Positions 26,400-34,746 of a stretch of DNA of 64,000 bases are shown one piece after another. Made by a program: the position numbers and the translations under genes. Source of the DNA: Elizabethkingia meningoseptica_A (GTDB lineage: Bacteria > Bacteroidota > Bacteroidia > Flavobacteriales > Weeksellaceae). Positions within the stretch are counted from its first letter, which is position 1. Each line of letters begins with the position of its first letter. The stretch is taken from contig NZ_JBJDLK010000001.1 in the NCBI RefSeq assembly GCF_045762675.1, positions 372,001-436,000 of the forward strand, read 5' to 3'. Below the pieces are notes generated by a model. That model made no database searches and was not told where the DNA came from. It was given only the letters and a program-made list of their open reading frames with translations.

Positions 26400-27209
26400 C
26401 TACCAGCCTTTTATGGCGCCGCCTTTAAAAGCTTTTGCAGCAGCTTCTTCTACGGCTTTAGACTGATATGCTTTTACAAATTTCTTTATCTTCTCTGAAT
26501 CTTTATTGTCTTCTCTTGCAACAATTACATTCATGTAGGCAGATTCTTTATCTTCCTTTAGTAGTCCGTTTTTATCCGGATCAAGCCCGGCCTGTGCCGC
26601 AAAATTGTTATTAATTACTGCCAGGGTTACATCCTTATCATCCAACACTCTGGGAAGTTGGGGGGCTTCTATCTCCACAAGCTTTAACTGCTTTGGATTC
26701 TCTGTAATATCTGTTACTTTTGGCAAAAGTCCTACATTATCTTTCAGTTTCAGTAACCCGTTTTTCTGAAGCAGTAATAATGAACGTCCACCATTGGTAG
26801 GGTCATTTGGAATGACTACAGTGCTTCCGTTTTTCAGCTCGGAAATATTTTTAATTTTTTTAGAATAAGCTACAATAGGGAAAACAAAGGTTTTACCTAC
26901 AACTGCTAACTTATAGCCACGCTGCTTAGATTGTTCATTTAAATATGGAACATGCTGAAAAGCATTTGCATCTAAATCTCCATTATTCAGTGCCTCATTC
27001 GGAAGAACATATTCTGTAAAAGCAACCAGTTCTACGTCCAGATTATATTTTTCCTTAGCTTCTTTTTTTGCAGCTTCAGCCAGTTCTCTTTCAGGACCGG
27101 ATGCAATACCCACCTTAATATGATTAGGATCGTCTTTCTTTGAATTCCCACAGGAATTAAGTAAAAGTAATCCTGTGATGGCAAAGCCTAAAAATCTTAG
27201 TTTATTCAT
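26400..27209 (-). CDS. metQ: Methionine ABC transporter substrate-binding lipoprotein
   Basis: 269 residues from the ATG at 27209 (MNKLRFLGFAITGLLLLNSC). An upstream in-frame ATG at 27284 lies inside metI and lacks a signal sequence. The lipobox puts the lipidated Cys at residue 20. HIKVGIASGPERELAEAA, AFQHVPYLNEQ and VVIPNDPTNGGRSLLLLQ are MetQ/NlpA signatures. It captures D/L-methionine in the periplasm and delivers it to MetI. Last gene of metNIQ. Confidence 0.92.
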   Translation of the reverse strand: MNKLRFLGFAITGLLLLNSCGNSKKDDPNHIKVGIASGPERELAEAAKKEAKEKYNLDVELVAFTEYVLPNEALNNGDLDANAFQHVPYLNEQSKQRGYKLAVVGKTFVFPIVAYSKKIKNISELKNGSTVVIPNDPTNGGRSLLLLQKNGLLKLKDNVGLLPKVTDITENPKQLKLVEIEAPQLPRVLDDKDVTLAVINNNFAAQAGLDPDKNGLLKEDKESAYMNVIVAREDNKDSEKIKKFVKAYQSKAVEEAAAKAFKGGAIKGW

Positions 27210-27219
27210 GTATTTCGTT

Positions 27220-27876
27220 TTATCTGTGATTAAATTTTTTAGACAGCTGATCACCCGCAAACTGAATGATAAATACCAAAGCAATAAGCAATAGCAAAAC
27301 TGTATTCATAATAAATGCATTATAACCAATGTAGCCATACTGGTAGCCGACTTGTCCTAACCCACCTGCACCAACGGCCCCACCCATTGCAGAGTAACCA
27401 ACTAATGTAATGAGTGTAATGGTCGCATTATTAATAAGAGAAGGTAAAGCTTCCGGTAGCAGTACTTTATTTATAATCTGCAACGGACTGGCTCCCAATG
27501 CTCTTGCTGTTTCTACTAATCCGTGGGGAACTTCCAGAAGACTGTTTTCTACAAGTCTTGCGATAAATGGAGCAGAGCCAATACTTAAAGGAACCAATGC
27601 TGCCCAAATTCCAATAGATGTTCCTACTAATGTTCTGGTAAAAGGTATCATCCATACAATTAAAATAATGAACGGAATAGAACGGAAAACATTTACCAGT
27701 ACAGATAAAAGGCGGTTATAAAATTTGTTTTCAAGCAACTGCCCGCTTCGGGTTAGAAATAATATAATGCCAAGCGGTAAACCTAACAGGAATCCAAAAA
27801 ATCCCGAGACAAGCGTCATGAAAACTGTTTCCCAAAGTCCTTTCAATAGCAATGAAATGGTCATCTGATCAAGCAT
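27220..27876 (-). CDS. metI: Methionine ABC transporter permease
   Basis: 218 residues with five or six membrane helices. The EAA-type loop GLVETARALGASPLQIINKVLLPEALPSL contacts the ATPase. The start at 27876 overlaps the metN stop by 8 bases, showing coupling. Length and order (N-I-Q) are standard for the MetNIQ importer. Confidence 0.92.
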   Translation of the reverse strand: MLDQMTISLLLKGLWETVFMTLVSGFFGFLLGLPLGIILFLTRSGQLLENKFYNRLLSVLVNVFRSIPFIILIVWMIPFTRTLVGTSIGIWAALVPLSIGSAPFIARLVENSLLEVPHGLVETARALGASPLQIINKVLLPEALPSLINNATITLITLVGYSAMGGAVGAGGLGQVGYQYGYIGYNAFIMNTVLLLLIALVFIIQFAGDQLSKKFNHR

Positions 27877-28897
27877 ATCCTCTTATGGTATTTTGGATGT
27901 TGTTCTGATTAAAATACTGAATGGCTTTTGTATTTTCTTCGGAGCTGCCCTGTAAATGGAGGAGTAGTTTTCCAAAATTTGCTTTTCCCAGGTATTCTAC
28001 ATCTGCGGTTATTAGTTTGTACGGAATTTTATAATCACTGTACACCACAGATAATAATTCTTCGAATGGTATATTGCCGTTGAGTTCAATTTCTATGAGC
28101 GGGAATAGTCCCGCTGATGCTTCTTCCTGTAATCTGTTACTTAATGATTGCGGTATATTCATTGTTTTAGATGTTATAAATTGTTTGATAATCGGATGTT
28201 CTTTGTCCAAAATGATTTCTTCCAGGGTTCCCTTTGTTACCAGTTTTCCTTTATCTATTACAGCTACGTGATTGCATATGGACTTTATGACGTCCATTTC
28301 ATGAGTAATCAGTAAGATGGTAATACCCATTCGTTTGTTGATATCTTTAAGCAACTGCAAAATAGACTGTGTGGTAGCCGGATCCAGCGCGCTTGTCGCT
28401 TCGTCGCACAACAGCAGGTGAGGATCATTTGCCAGTGCTCTTGCAATGGCCACACGTTGTTTCTGACCACCGGAAAGACTTTTAGGATAATCGTTTGCCT
28501 TATCTTCCAGTCCCACAACCTTGAGCAGTTCATTTACCTTTTTATTGATTTCTGCTTTACTTACATGATCCAGTTCCAGTGGTAAAGCGATATTTCCAAA
28601 AACGGTTCTTGATGAAAGCAGATTGAAATGCTGAAAAATCATCCCGATTTTCTTCCGCTGTGCAGCGAGTTGCTTCGAATCCAGTGTTAGTATATCAGTC
28701 CCGTTTATAATAATCTGGCCCTCATCGGGTTTTTCCAGCAGGTTTACTGTACGGATCAATGTGCTTTTTCCTGCTCCCGAAAAGCCTATAATTCCGGTAA
28801 TATCACCCTGCTCAACTTCCAGACTTACATTGTCCAGAGCTTTAAGATGGTATTTTTTATGCCGAAATGTTTTAGATATATTTTTAATTGTAATCAT
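27869..28897 (-). CDS. metN: Methionine ABC transporter ATP-binding protein
   Basis: 342 residues. Walker A GFSGAGKST, Q-loop FQHFN, signature LSGGQKQRVAIARAL, Walker B LLLCDEATSALD, and the switch His in LLITHEMDV are intact. The C-terminal about 90 residues (FPLIEIELNGNIPFEELLSVV) are the NIL domain that binds methionine and inhibits transport when the cell is replete. Expression is probably controlled by the Met-rich leader ORF and terminator directly upstream. Confidence 0.94.
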   Translation of the reverse strand: MITIKNISKTFRHKKYHLKALDNVSLEVEQGDITGIIGFSGAGKSTLIRTVNLLEKPDEGQIIINGTDILTLDSKQLAAQRKKIGMIFQHFNLLSSRTVFGNIALPLELDHVSKAEINKKVNELLKVVGLEDKANDYPKSLSGGQKQRVAIARALANDPHLLLCDEATSALDPATTQSILQLLKDINKRMGITILLITHEMDVIKSICNHVAVIDKGKLVTKGTLEEIILDKEHPIIKQFITSKTMNIPQSLSNRLQEEASAGLFPLIEIELNGNIPFEELLSVVYSDYKIPYKLITADVEYLGKANFGKLLLHLQGSSEENTKAIQYFNQNNIQNTIRGYA

Positions 28898-28932
28898 TGA
28901 CTTACAGTCTTATTATTCCCTTGTTATTAACT

Positions 28933-28962
28933 AAAAAAATCCGCCGAAAGTATCGGTGGATT
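28933..28962 (-). terminator. Attenuator terminator upstream of metN
   Basis: On the minus strand AATCCACCGA pairs with TCGGCGGATT (one A-C mismatch, 9 bp) and is followed by seven T residues at 28933-28939. It stands between the leader ORF (28991) and metN (28897), where a plain terminator would silence the operon. Its left arm can pair instead with 28993-29004. Confidence 0.75.
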
Positions 28963-29004
28963 CTGCATATATTTTCTTGTATAAATATCTTTAATCACCG
29001 GATA
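28951..29004 (-). promoter_or_regulatory. Antiterminator helix of the met attenuator
   Basis: Minus-strand TATCCGGTGATT (29004-28993, the last leader codons) can form 11 base pairs with AATCCACCGATA (28962-28951, the terminator's left arm), with two single-base bulges. It excludes the terminator. A ribosome at the leader stop codon would cover it; one stalled at the Met codons would leave it free. Confidence 0.6.
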
Positions 29005-29089
29005 CAACAGCACCTGACTTCATCATAGAGAAGCACATCATCACATTTTGTTTATGGGTATCATTATATCTGGTAAGAATTTTATTCAT
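28991..29089 (-). CDS. Methionine leader peptide, 32 aa (putative)
   Basis: ATG at 29089 opens a 32-codon frame. After a charged start (MNKILTRYNDTHKQN) it has Val-Met-Met-Cys-Phe-Ser-Met-Met, so Met codons 17, 18, 22 and 23 lie close together, and it ends SGAVVSGD-stop. It has no membrane or globular features. The last codons overlap one strand of an antiterminator helix with the left arm of the terminator 30 bases downstream. I infer a ribosome-mediated attenuator sensing methionine (and perhaps cysteine) supply for metNIQ. Confidence 0.65.
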   Translation of the reverse strand: MNKILTRYNDTHKQNVMMCFSMMKSGAVVSGD

Positions 29090-29123
29090 TTTTAATCCGC
29101 GTTTTGTTTCGTAAACCTGAATG

Positions 29124-29131
29124 CAAATGTA
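29124..29131 (-). promoter_or_regulatory. -7 box for the met leader
   Basis: Minus-strand TACATTTG fits TAnnTTTG, 35 bases before the leader ATG. The leader RNA before metN would be about 220 bases. The -33 element is not clear. Confidence 0.5.
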
Positions 29132-29224
29132 ATCATTTTTTTTAATCTCCTATTATTTTGATAGGATTTATTCTATTTTTAAATTAAAATAATAAGTAAC
29201 TTATTTATTATCAGCTGTATAATT

Positions 29225-30172
29225 TTATTCAAAAATTCGTGGATCATCACTGATTACCCCATCTATTCCCATTGCTTTAAGCTGTTGCAGTCTTTCTTTG
29301 GAATTCACAGTCCATGGTATTACTTTCATACCCAATGCGTGGCATTCTTTTACCAGTTCCGGTGTAACAAGTGTATGATCCGGACTATAAATAGTGGGTG
29401 TAAAGCTTAGAAATTTCATATCTCCGGCTACACCGTTCAGATGGTTCGGGTATAATTTAAATTTCTCAACCGGAATGTTCTCAAAATGATTACGCTGCTG
29501 GGCAATTTTTTTATCATCTACCTTTTCTACCAGTAATGCAGTCATTATTTTAGGATACTGCTTATGAATAATCTCCAGCGTTCTGGGATCAAATGACTGG
29601 ATAATAACCCTGTCCTGAATTCCTTTTTCAAGGATAATTTTCATCATAAGGTCTACAAATTCCTGAGGTTCGGGATGAAAGATATTATCTGAAAAAGGGC
29701 GCGTTTTGGTTTCTATATTATAGAAGGGCAAAGGTCTTTTCAGTTCACGGGAATAAAGTTCACAGGTATCTATTACATCGGAGAAAAGAGGTTTCTGAAC
29801 TTTTATTTTCTTTTGATCCGGGTAATTATTGAGTTTCTTCATGCCTACATCAAACGTTTGAATTTTAGCATAAGGCATATCGTAAATTTTATAATAAAAA
29901 CCTGAATCTTTCGGGATATAAGTACCGTCAGACTTTGTTACGAGTTCCGGAGAAAGAAATGAATCGTGGGAGAGAATTACCTTTTTATCTTTTGTAATGG
30001 CCAGATCCATTTCCAGCGTGGTAATATTCATCTTTAAAGCATTTTTCATTGCAGGTATTGTATTTTCAGGATACAGAGATTTTCCGCCCCGGTGTGCTTG
30101 TCTATCGAAAGATTGTGCAGAAAACAGCTGTGTAAAGACCATAAAAATAGCGGTGAAAAATGCGTTTTTCAT
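29225..30172 (-). CDS. Secreted glycerophosphodiester phosphodiesterase
   Basis: 315 residues with a signal peptide (about 1-20, QLFSAQ). The GDPD motif is complete: AHRGGKSLYPENTIPA, TLEMDLAITKDKKVILSHD (metal ligands and catalytic His), and the late GVISDDPR. It hydrolyses glycerophosphodiesters from phospholipid head groups to glycerol-3-phosphate in the periplasm. The long middle insertion (SGFYYKIYDMPYAKIQTFD) is normal for this branch. It is transcribed toward the met leader with no obvious terminator between them, so some readthrough is possible. Confidence 0.9.
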   Translation of the reverse strand: MKNAFFTAIFMVFTQLFSAQSFDRQAHRGGKSLYPENTIPAMKNALKMNITTLEMDLAITKDKKVILSHDSFLSPELVTKSDGTYIPKDSGFYYKIYDMPYAKIQTFDVGMKKLNNYPDQKKIKVQKPLFSDVIDTCELYSRELKRPLPFYNIETKTRPFSDNIFHPEPQEFVDLMMKIILEKGIQDRVIIQSFDPRTLEIIHKQYPKIMTALLVEKVDDKKIAQQRNHFENIPVEKFKLYPNHLNGVAGDMKFLSFTPTIYSPDHTLVTPELVKECHALGMKVIPWTVNSKERLQQLKAMGIDGVISDDPRIFE

Positions 30173-30302
30173 ATTCTGAAATTTTAATTTTATAAAAATA
30201 AAACTTACTTGTATACTGTATAATACGGGAATATTAAGCTTTTGCTACATTTATATGAAATGCTTTTCATGGTAAACATAAAAGAAAAACGCTGAAAAAA
30301 CG

Positions 30303-30310
30303 TATCTTTG
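30303..30310 (+). promoter_or_regulatory. -7 box of hpt
   Basis: TATCTTTG fits TAnnTTTG and ends 14 bases before the ATG at 30324. This favours that ATG over a TTG at 30315. Confidence 0.5.
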
Positions 30311-30323
30311 CGTTTTGAAACTT

Positions 30324-30881
30324 ATGGAAAAAATCAAGGTTCACGACAAAACATTCGTACCATATCTAAGAGACGAAGAATTACAAGAAATTGTTAAAGA
30401 TGTAGCCCAAAGAATTTATGAAGATTATAAAGATGAGATTCCTGTTTTTGTAGGTGTTCTCAATGGGGTATTCATGTTTTTCTCTGATTTGATGAAGCAT
30501 TATCCGGGAAATTGCGAAATCGCTTTTCTTCAGGTAAGTTCTTACGTAGGAACTCAGTCTACAGGTATTGTTTACAAGAAAATGGATTTAACCAAAGAGA
30601 TTAAAGACCGTCATATCATTCTTGTAGAAGATATTGTAGATACAGGAAATACTATTGAGTCTCTTTTCGAGTATTTTAAAAATACACAAAGACCAAAATC
30701 TGTAAAAGTAGCGAGTCTTCTTTTAAAACCTGAGGTTTATAAGAAAGAATTTAAAATCGACTACATAGGGAAAGAGATTCCAAATAAATTTGTATTAGGG
30801 TACGGACTGGATTATGATGAACTTGGAAGAAACCTGAAGGATCTTTACCATTTGGAGGATGGAAAAATTAACGATAAATAA
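30324..30881 (+). CDS. hpt: Hypoxanthine phosphoribosyltransferase
   Basis: 185 residues from the ATG (MEKIKVHDKTFVPYL). The PRPP-binding loop HIILVEDIVDTGNTIESL and the flexible-loop region SSYVGTQSTG are typical of HPRT. It salvages hypoxanthine or guanine to IMP/GMP. First gene of hpt-adk-obgE, with 25-base and 70-base gaps. Confidence 0.92.
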   Translation: MEKIKVHDKTFVPYLRDEELQEIVKDVAQRIYEDYKDEIPVFVGVLNGVFMFFSDLMKHYPGNCEIAFLQVSSYVGTQSTGIVYKKMDLTKEIKDRHIILVEDIVDTGNTIESLFEYFKNTQRPKSVKVASLLLKPEVYKKEFKIDYIGKEIPNKFVLGYGLDYDELGRNLKDLYHLEDGKINDK

Positions 30882-30906
30882 TAAAGAATCTAAATAAAAA
30901 GCAAAA

Positions 30907-31485
30907 ATGATTAATCTTGTATTATTTGGCCCTCCAGGGAGCGGTAAAGGTACACAAGCTCAGAATTTAATTGAAAAATATAATCTGAAGCAGGTTTCAA
31001 CGGGAGATTTATTCCGTTATAATATAAAAAACGGTACAGAACTTGGAACTCTTGCTAAATCTTATATCGACAAAGGGGAATTAGTACCCGATCAGGTAAC
31101 CATTGATATGCTTATCGATGATATTAAGAAACCAACAGAAACCAACGGATTTATTTTTGACGGTTTCCCAAGAACCGCAGCGCAGACAGAAGCTCTGGAG
31201 CAAATTGTAGAAGAGGAACTTAATCATCCTATTGATATTTGTCTCGCACTAGTTGTAGAAGATGAAATCTTAGTGCAAAGATTATTAAAGAGAGGAGAAA
31301 CGAGTGGAAGAACGGATGACAGCAATGAAGAAATTATCCGTAACCGTATTAAAGAATATTATACTAAAACTGCTGAAGTAGCTGAATTATACAAAAAGCA
31401 GGGTAAGTATGTAGAAGTAAATGGTGTAGGGGAAATTGATGAAATTGCCCATAAACTTTTTACTGAAGTAGATAAAATAAAATAA
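30907..31485 (+). CDS. adk: Adenylate kinase
   Basis: 192 residues. P-loop LFGPPGSGKGTQAQNL, GDLFRYNIKN, and the lid-proximal FIFDGFPRTAAQTEAL identify it. The lid (ETSGRTDDSNEEI) is the short form without zinc Cys. It interconverts ATP, AMP and ADP. Confidence 0.95.
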   Translation: MINLVLFGPPGSGKGTQAQNLIEKYNLKQVSTGDLFRYNIKNGTELGTLAKSYIDKGELVPDQVTIDMLIDDIKKPTETNGFIFDGFPRTAAQTEALEQIVEEELNHPIDICLALVVEDEILVQRLLKRGETSGRTDDSNEEIIRNRIKEYYTKTAEVAELYKKQGKYVEVNGVGEIDEIAHKLFTEVDKIK

Positions 31486-31490
31486 ATTAT

Positions 31491-31535
31491 AATTTGAAAT
31501 TTGAGATTTGACATTACAATCTCGAATTTCAAATT
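31491..31535. repeat. Long AT-rich inverted repeat between adk and obgE
   Basis: Eighteen-bp arms (31491-31508 and 31518-31535) with one mismatch and a 9-base loop. The left arm is itself built of AATTTGA, AATTTGA, GATTTGA with a 7-bp period. The stem would form in the adk-obgE transcript just before the obgE start, without a T-tract, so it may affect RNA stability or translation. Confidence 0.7.
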
Positions 31536-31555
31536 TTAAACTTCAAATTTTTAGA

Positions 31556-32539
31556 ATGTCCAATTTTGTAGATTACGTTAAAATTCATTGTCAATCAGGT
31601 CACGGAGGTGCAGGTTCTGCCCATCTTCGGAGAGAAAAATATATCCCCAAGGGCGGTCCCGACGGAGGTGACGGAGGACGTGGAGGTCACGTAATCATGA
31701 AAGGTAATGCTAATGAATGGACATTATTACCACTCCGTTATACACGCCATATAAAAGCACAACGTGGAGAAAACGGAGGGAAAAGCCAGCTAACAGGTGC
31801 CGACGGAGAAGATATTTACATTGAAGTTCCTATCGGTACAATAGCCAAGAATGAAGAGGGCGAGATCTTAGGTGAAATTATGGAAGATGGTCAGGAAATT
31901 ATCCTGATGCAAGGCGGAAAAGGTGGTTTGGGTAACGAACACTTTAAATCAGCTACCAACCAGACACCAAGATATGCACAACCCGGACTTCCCGGAGAAG
32001 AAGGGTTCGTTGTATTTGAACTAAAAGTTTTAGCCGACGTAGGGCTTGTCGGATTTCCTAATGCAGGTAAATCGACATTGCTATCTGCAGTGTCAGCGGC
32101 TAAACCAAAAATTGCAAACTATGCATTTACAACATTAACACCCAACCTTGGGATTGTTAATTACAGAAATTATAAATCTTTCGTTATGGCAGATATCCCC
32201 GGAATTATTGAGGGAGCTGCTGAAGGGAAAGGTTTAGGGCACCGGTTTTTAAGACATATTGAGAGAAATTCCATCCTTTTGTTTTTAATTCCGGCTGATT
32301 CAGAGGACCATTTTCAGGAATTTAAAATTCTTGAAAACGAATTAAAGGAATATAATCCGGAATTACTGGATAAAGATTTTATTATCTCAGTTTCAAAATC
32401 GGATCTGCTGGATGATGAACTTAAAGCAGAAATATCAGCAGAATTTCCTGAAAATCGCCAGCCGTTGTTTTTCTCCGGAGTTACAGGAGAAGGATTGATG
32501 GAGCTGAAAGATGCAATCTGGAAAAGACTACACGGATAA
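31556..32539 (+). CDS. obgE: Obg family GTPase
   Basis: 327 residues from ATG 31556 (MSNFVDYVKIHCQSGHGGAG). An upstream in-frame TTG would translate the hairpin region and is unlikely. The glycine-rich Obg fold (RREKYIPKGGPDGGDGGRGG) covers about 1-158. The G domain follows with GFPNAGKSTLL (G1), DIPGIIEGA (G3) and SKSD (G4). It acts on 50S ribosome maturation and the stringent response. The C-terminal OCT extension is absent. Confidence 0.95.
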   Translation: MSNFVDYVKIHCQSGHGGAGSAHLRREKYIPKGGPDGGDGGRGGHVIMKGNANEWTLLPLRYTRHIKAQRGENGGKSQLTGADGEDIYIEVPIGTIAKNEEGEILGEIMEDGQEIILMQGGKGGLGNEHFKSATNQTPRYAQPGLPGEEGFVVFELKVLADVGLVGFPNAGKSTLLSAVSAAKPKIANYAFTTLTPNLGIVNYRNYKSFVMADIPGIIEGAAEGKGLGHRFLRHIERNSILLFLIPADSEDHFQEFKILENELKEYNPELLDKDFIISVSKSDLLDDELKAEISAEFPENRQPLFFSGVTGEGLMELKDAIWKRLHG

Positions 32540-32582
32540 TTATTATCTATCCGTTTCACATTAAAGAATTAAAAAAAAATAT

Positions 32583-33851
32583 TTGAATTTCAACGACTTA
32601 CAACTAATAGAGCCTATTTCCAAAGCATTGCAGGAAGAAGGCTACCAAACGCCTACCTCCATTCAGGAGAAAGCAATACCTCAAATACTTAAAGGAAAAG
32701 ACCTGTTGGGTTGTGCACAAACCGGTACCGGTAAAACGGCTGCTTTTGCCATTCCTATCTTGCAGATATTAACAGAGAAAAGTGGAAACCAGCACCGTAA
32801 AGGTATTATTAAAGCACTTATTCTTACGCCTACAAGAGAGCTGGCTATACAAATTGAAGAAAATTTTGCGGCCTATGGGCGTCATTTACCACTGAAAACA
32901 TTAGTGATTTTCGGAGGGGTTAAACAAGGAGCACAGGAAGAGAAGCTAAAAAGAGGTGTTGACATCCTTGTGGCAACTCCCGGGCGTTTGTTAGATTTTA
33001 TCAGTCAGGGAATTATCTCTCTGAAAAACCTTGATATTTTTGTACTGGATGAAGCTGACAGAATGCTGGATATGGGATTTGTACATGATGTAAAGCGTAT
33101 ACTGAAACTACTTCCCGAGAAAAGACAGAATCTGTTTTTATCGGCAACAATGCCAAAGGAAATTCAGAAACTTGCATCGGATATCCTTGTAAATCCGGTA
33201 AAAGTAGAAGTAGCGCCTGTTTCTTCTACGGCTGATACAATCGAACAGTCTGTTTTCTTTGTAGAGAAAGACGACAAGATCAATTTGCTTATTCATATTC
33301 TTCAGAATAAAGATATAGCGCCTGTAATTGTGTTCTGCCGTACAAAGCATGGAGCTGATAAGGTTTCCAAGAAACTGAACCAGTCTCATATTTCTGCGGA
33401 AGCCATTCATGGTAACAAATCTCACAATGCAAGACAGAATGCACTGAATAATTTTAAAAGCGGGAAAACCAGAGTATTGGTTGCTACGGATATTGCTGCC
33501 AGAGGCATTGATATTGATAACCTGAAATATGTTGTTAACTTCGAGCTTTCGGATGTTGCTGAAACTTATGTTCACAGAATCGGAAGAACGGGTAGGGCAG
33601 GCGCTTCAGGTACGTCTTTTTCTTTTGTAGACAGTCTGGATCTTGCGAATCTAAGAAACACTGAAAAACTGATTGGTAAGAAAATTTTTGTCAATAAAGA
33701 GCATCCTTTTCATACCGATGATCTTGTAGAGCAAAAAAGAGATTCCAATAATAAACCTGTACCTGCAGGAAGGAAACCATCGAATGCGGCTCCTAATAGC
33801 AGAAATGCAAAATCTTCCAAGAAACCATTCTTCAGAAGGAATAAAAAATAA
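32583..33851 (+). CDS. DEAD-box RNA helicase, RhlE-like
   Basis: 422 residues from a TTG start (MNFNDLQLIEPISKAL) 43 bases after obgE. Q motif TPTSIQEKAIPQ, AQTGTGKTAAF (I), PTRELAIQ, ATPGRLLDF, DEADRML (II), SATMP (III), VATDIAARGIDI and HRIGRTGRAG (VI) are in order. A basic tail (KSSKKPFFRRNKK) gives RNA affinity. The short C-terminus fits RhlE. It remodels rRNA or mRNA. A terminator shared with tatD follows. Confidence 0.92.
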   Translation: MNFNDLQLIEPISKALQEEGYQTPTSIQEKAIPQILKGKDLLGCAQTGTGKTAAFAIPILQILTEKSGNQHRKGIIKALILTPTRELAIQIEENFAAYGRHLPLKTLVIFGGVKQGAQEEKLKRGVDILVATPGRLLDFISQGIISLKNLDIFVLDEADRMLDMGFVHDVKRILKLLPEKRQNLFLSATMPKEIQKLASDILVNPVKVEVAPVSSTADTIEQSVFFVEKDDKINLLIHILQNKDIAPVIVFCRTKHGADKVSKKLNQSHISAEAIHGNKSHNARQNALNNFKSGKTRVLVATDIAARGIDIDNLKYVVNFELSDVAETYVHRIGRTGRAGASGTSFSFVDSLDLANLRNTEKLIGKKIFVNKEHPFHTDDLVEQKRDSNNKPVPAGRKPSNAAPNSRNAKSSKKPFFRRNKK

Positions 33852-33905
33852 TTCTAAAGCCTTGCTGAAACATACAGTAAAGAGTTAGTTTTCCGGAATA
33901 AATAA

Positions 33906-33932
33906 AAAAGCTGCCTTATAGGGCAGCTTTTG
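33906..33932. terminator. Bidirectional terminator between rhlE-like gene and tatD
   Basis: AAAAGCTGCC pairs with GGGCAGCTTTT with A and T tracts on both sides. Confidence 0.85.
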
Positions 33933-33934
33933 GT

Positions 33935-34699
33935 TTATTCACTAAACATATTGAGCGCATTCTGATTAGTAATCGCTTCAATCTCTTTGTAATCTTTTTT
34001 ATAAATATCAACCAGTTTTCCAAGGACAAGGCTGGTATAAGCACTTTCATTTCTTTTTCCGCGATGGGGTACAGGAGCAAGATATGGTGAATCTGTTTCA
34101 AGAACAATTTTATCCAATGGAATTTCCTCCAGAAACTGGTCTATTTTCCCGTTTTTAAAGGTTACAACCCCTCCGATTCCCAGGATAAAACCTAAACTGA
34201 TAGCATGCTGCGCCTGCTCCAGATTCCCTGAAAAGCAATGAAATATTCCTCTTAGTTTGGGATGTTTCTTTCTTTCCAGAACTTCAAAAGTTTCGCTAAA
34301 GCTTTCTCTTGTATGAATGACGATTGGAAGATCTTTTTCAATCGCCCAGTCGATCTGTTGTTCAAAAGCTTTTACCTGAATATCTAATGTTGATTTATCC
34401 CAGTATAAATCTATACCTATCTCTCCGATCGCACAGAAAGGTCTCTTATCAATATATTCCTTTACCAGATCAAGCTCTTTCTTCCAGGTTTCAGGTTGAA
34501 CACTACAAGGGTGTAATCCCATCATGGCAAAAATTTCACCGGGATATTGCGCCTCAAGCTGAAGCATTCGCTCATGTGTTTCCGAGTCTATTGCAGGGAG
34601 ATAAAATCTTTCAACACCAGCCTCTTTTGCCCGTGAAATAGCTTCATCTCTGTCTTCATCAAATTGTTCGGAGTATAGATGGGTGTGGGTATCTATCAT
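33935..34699 (-). CDS. TatD family metal-dependent DNase
   Basis: 254 residues. MIDTHTHLYSEQFDEDRD holds the HxH metal motif. GEIGIDLYWDKS, PIVIHTRESF, GIFHCFSG and VLETDSPYLAP give the remaining ligands. It is a 3'-5' exonuclease or TatD/YcfH-type hydrolase. It is last of a three-gene run after the isoprenyl synthase and GSCFA genes (47-base and 5-base gaps). Confidence 0.92.
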   Translation of the reverse strand: MIDTHTHLYSEQFDEDRDEAISRAKEAGVERFYLPAIDSETHERMLQLEAQYPGEIFAMMGLHPCSVQPETWKKELDLVKEYIDKRPFCAIGEIGIDLYWDKSTLDIQVKAFEQQIDWAIEKDLPIVIHTRESFSETFEVLERKKHPKLRGIFHCFSGNLEQAQHAISLGFILGIGGVVTFKNGKIDQFLEEIPLDKIVLETDSPYLAPVPHRGKRNESAYTSLVLGKLVDIYKKDYKEIEAITNQNALNMFSE

Positions 34700-34746
34700 T
34701 GTTTTACTGTAAAATAATTGTTTGTGTTAAATCGTAAGATCTTCTT

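Noticed and set aside
28898..29131. SAM riboswitch upstream of metN
   Set aside because: I could not place the conserved SAM-I core or its four-way junction, and the leader ORF and terminator explain the region better. A covariance-model search would settle it.
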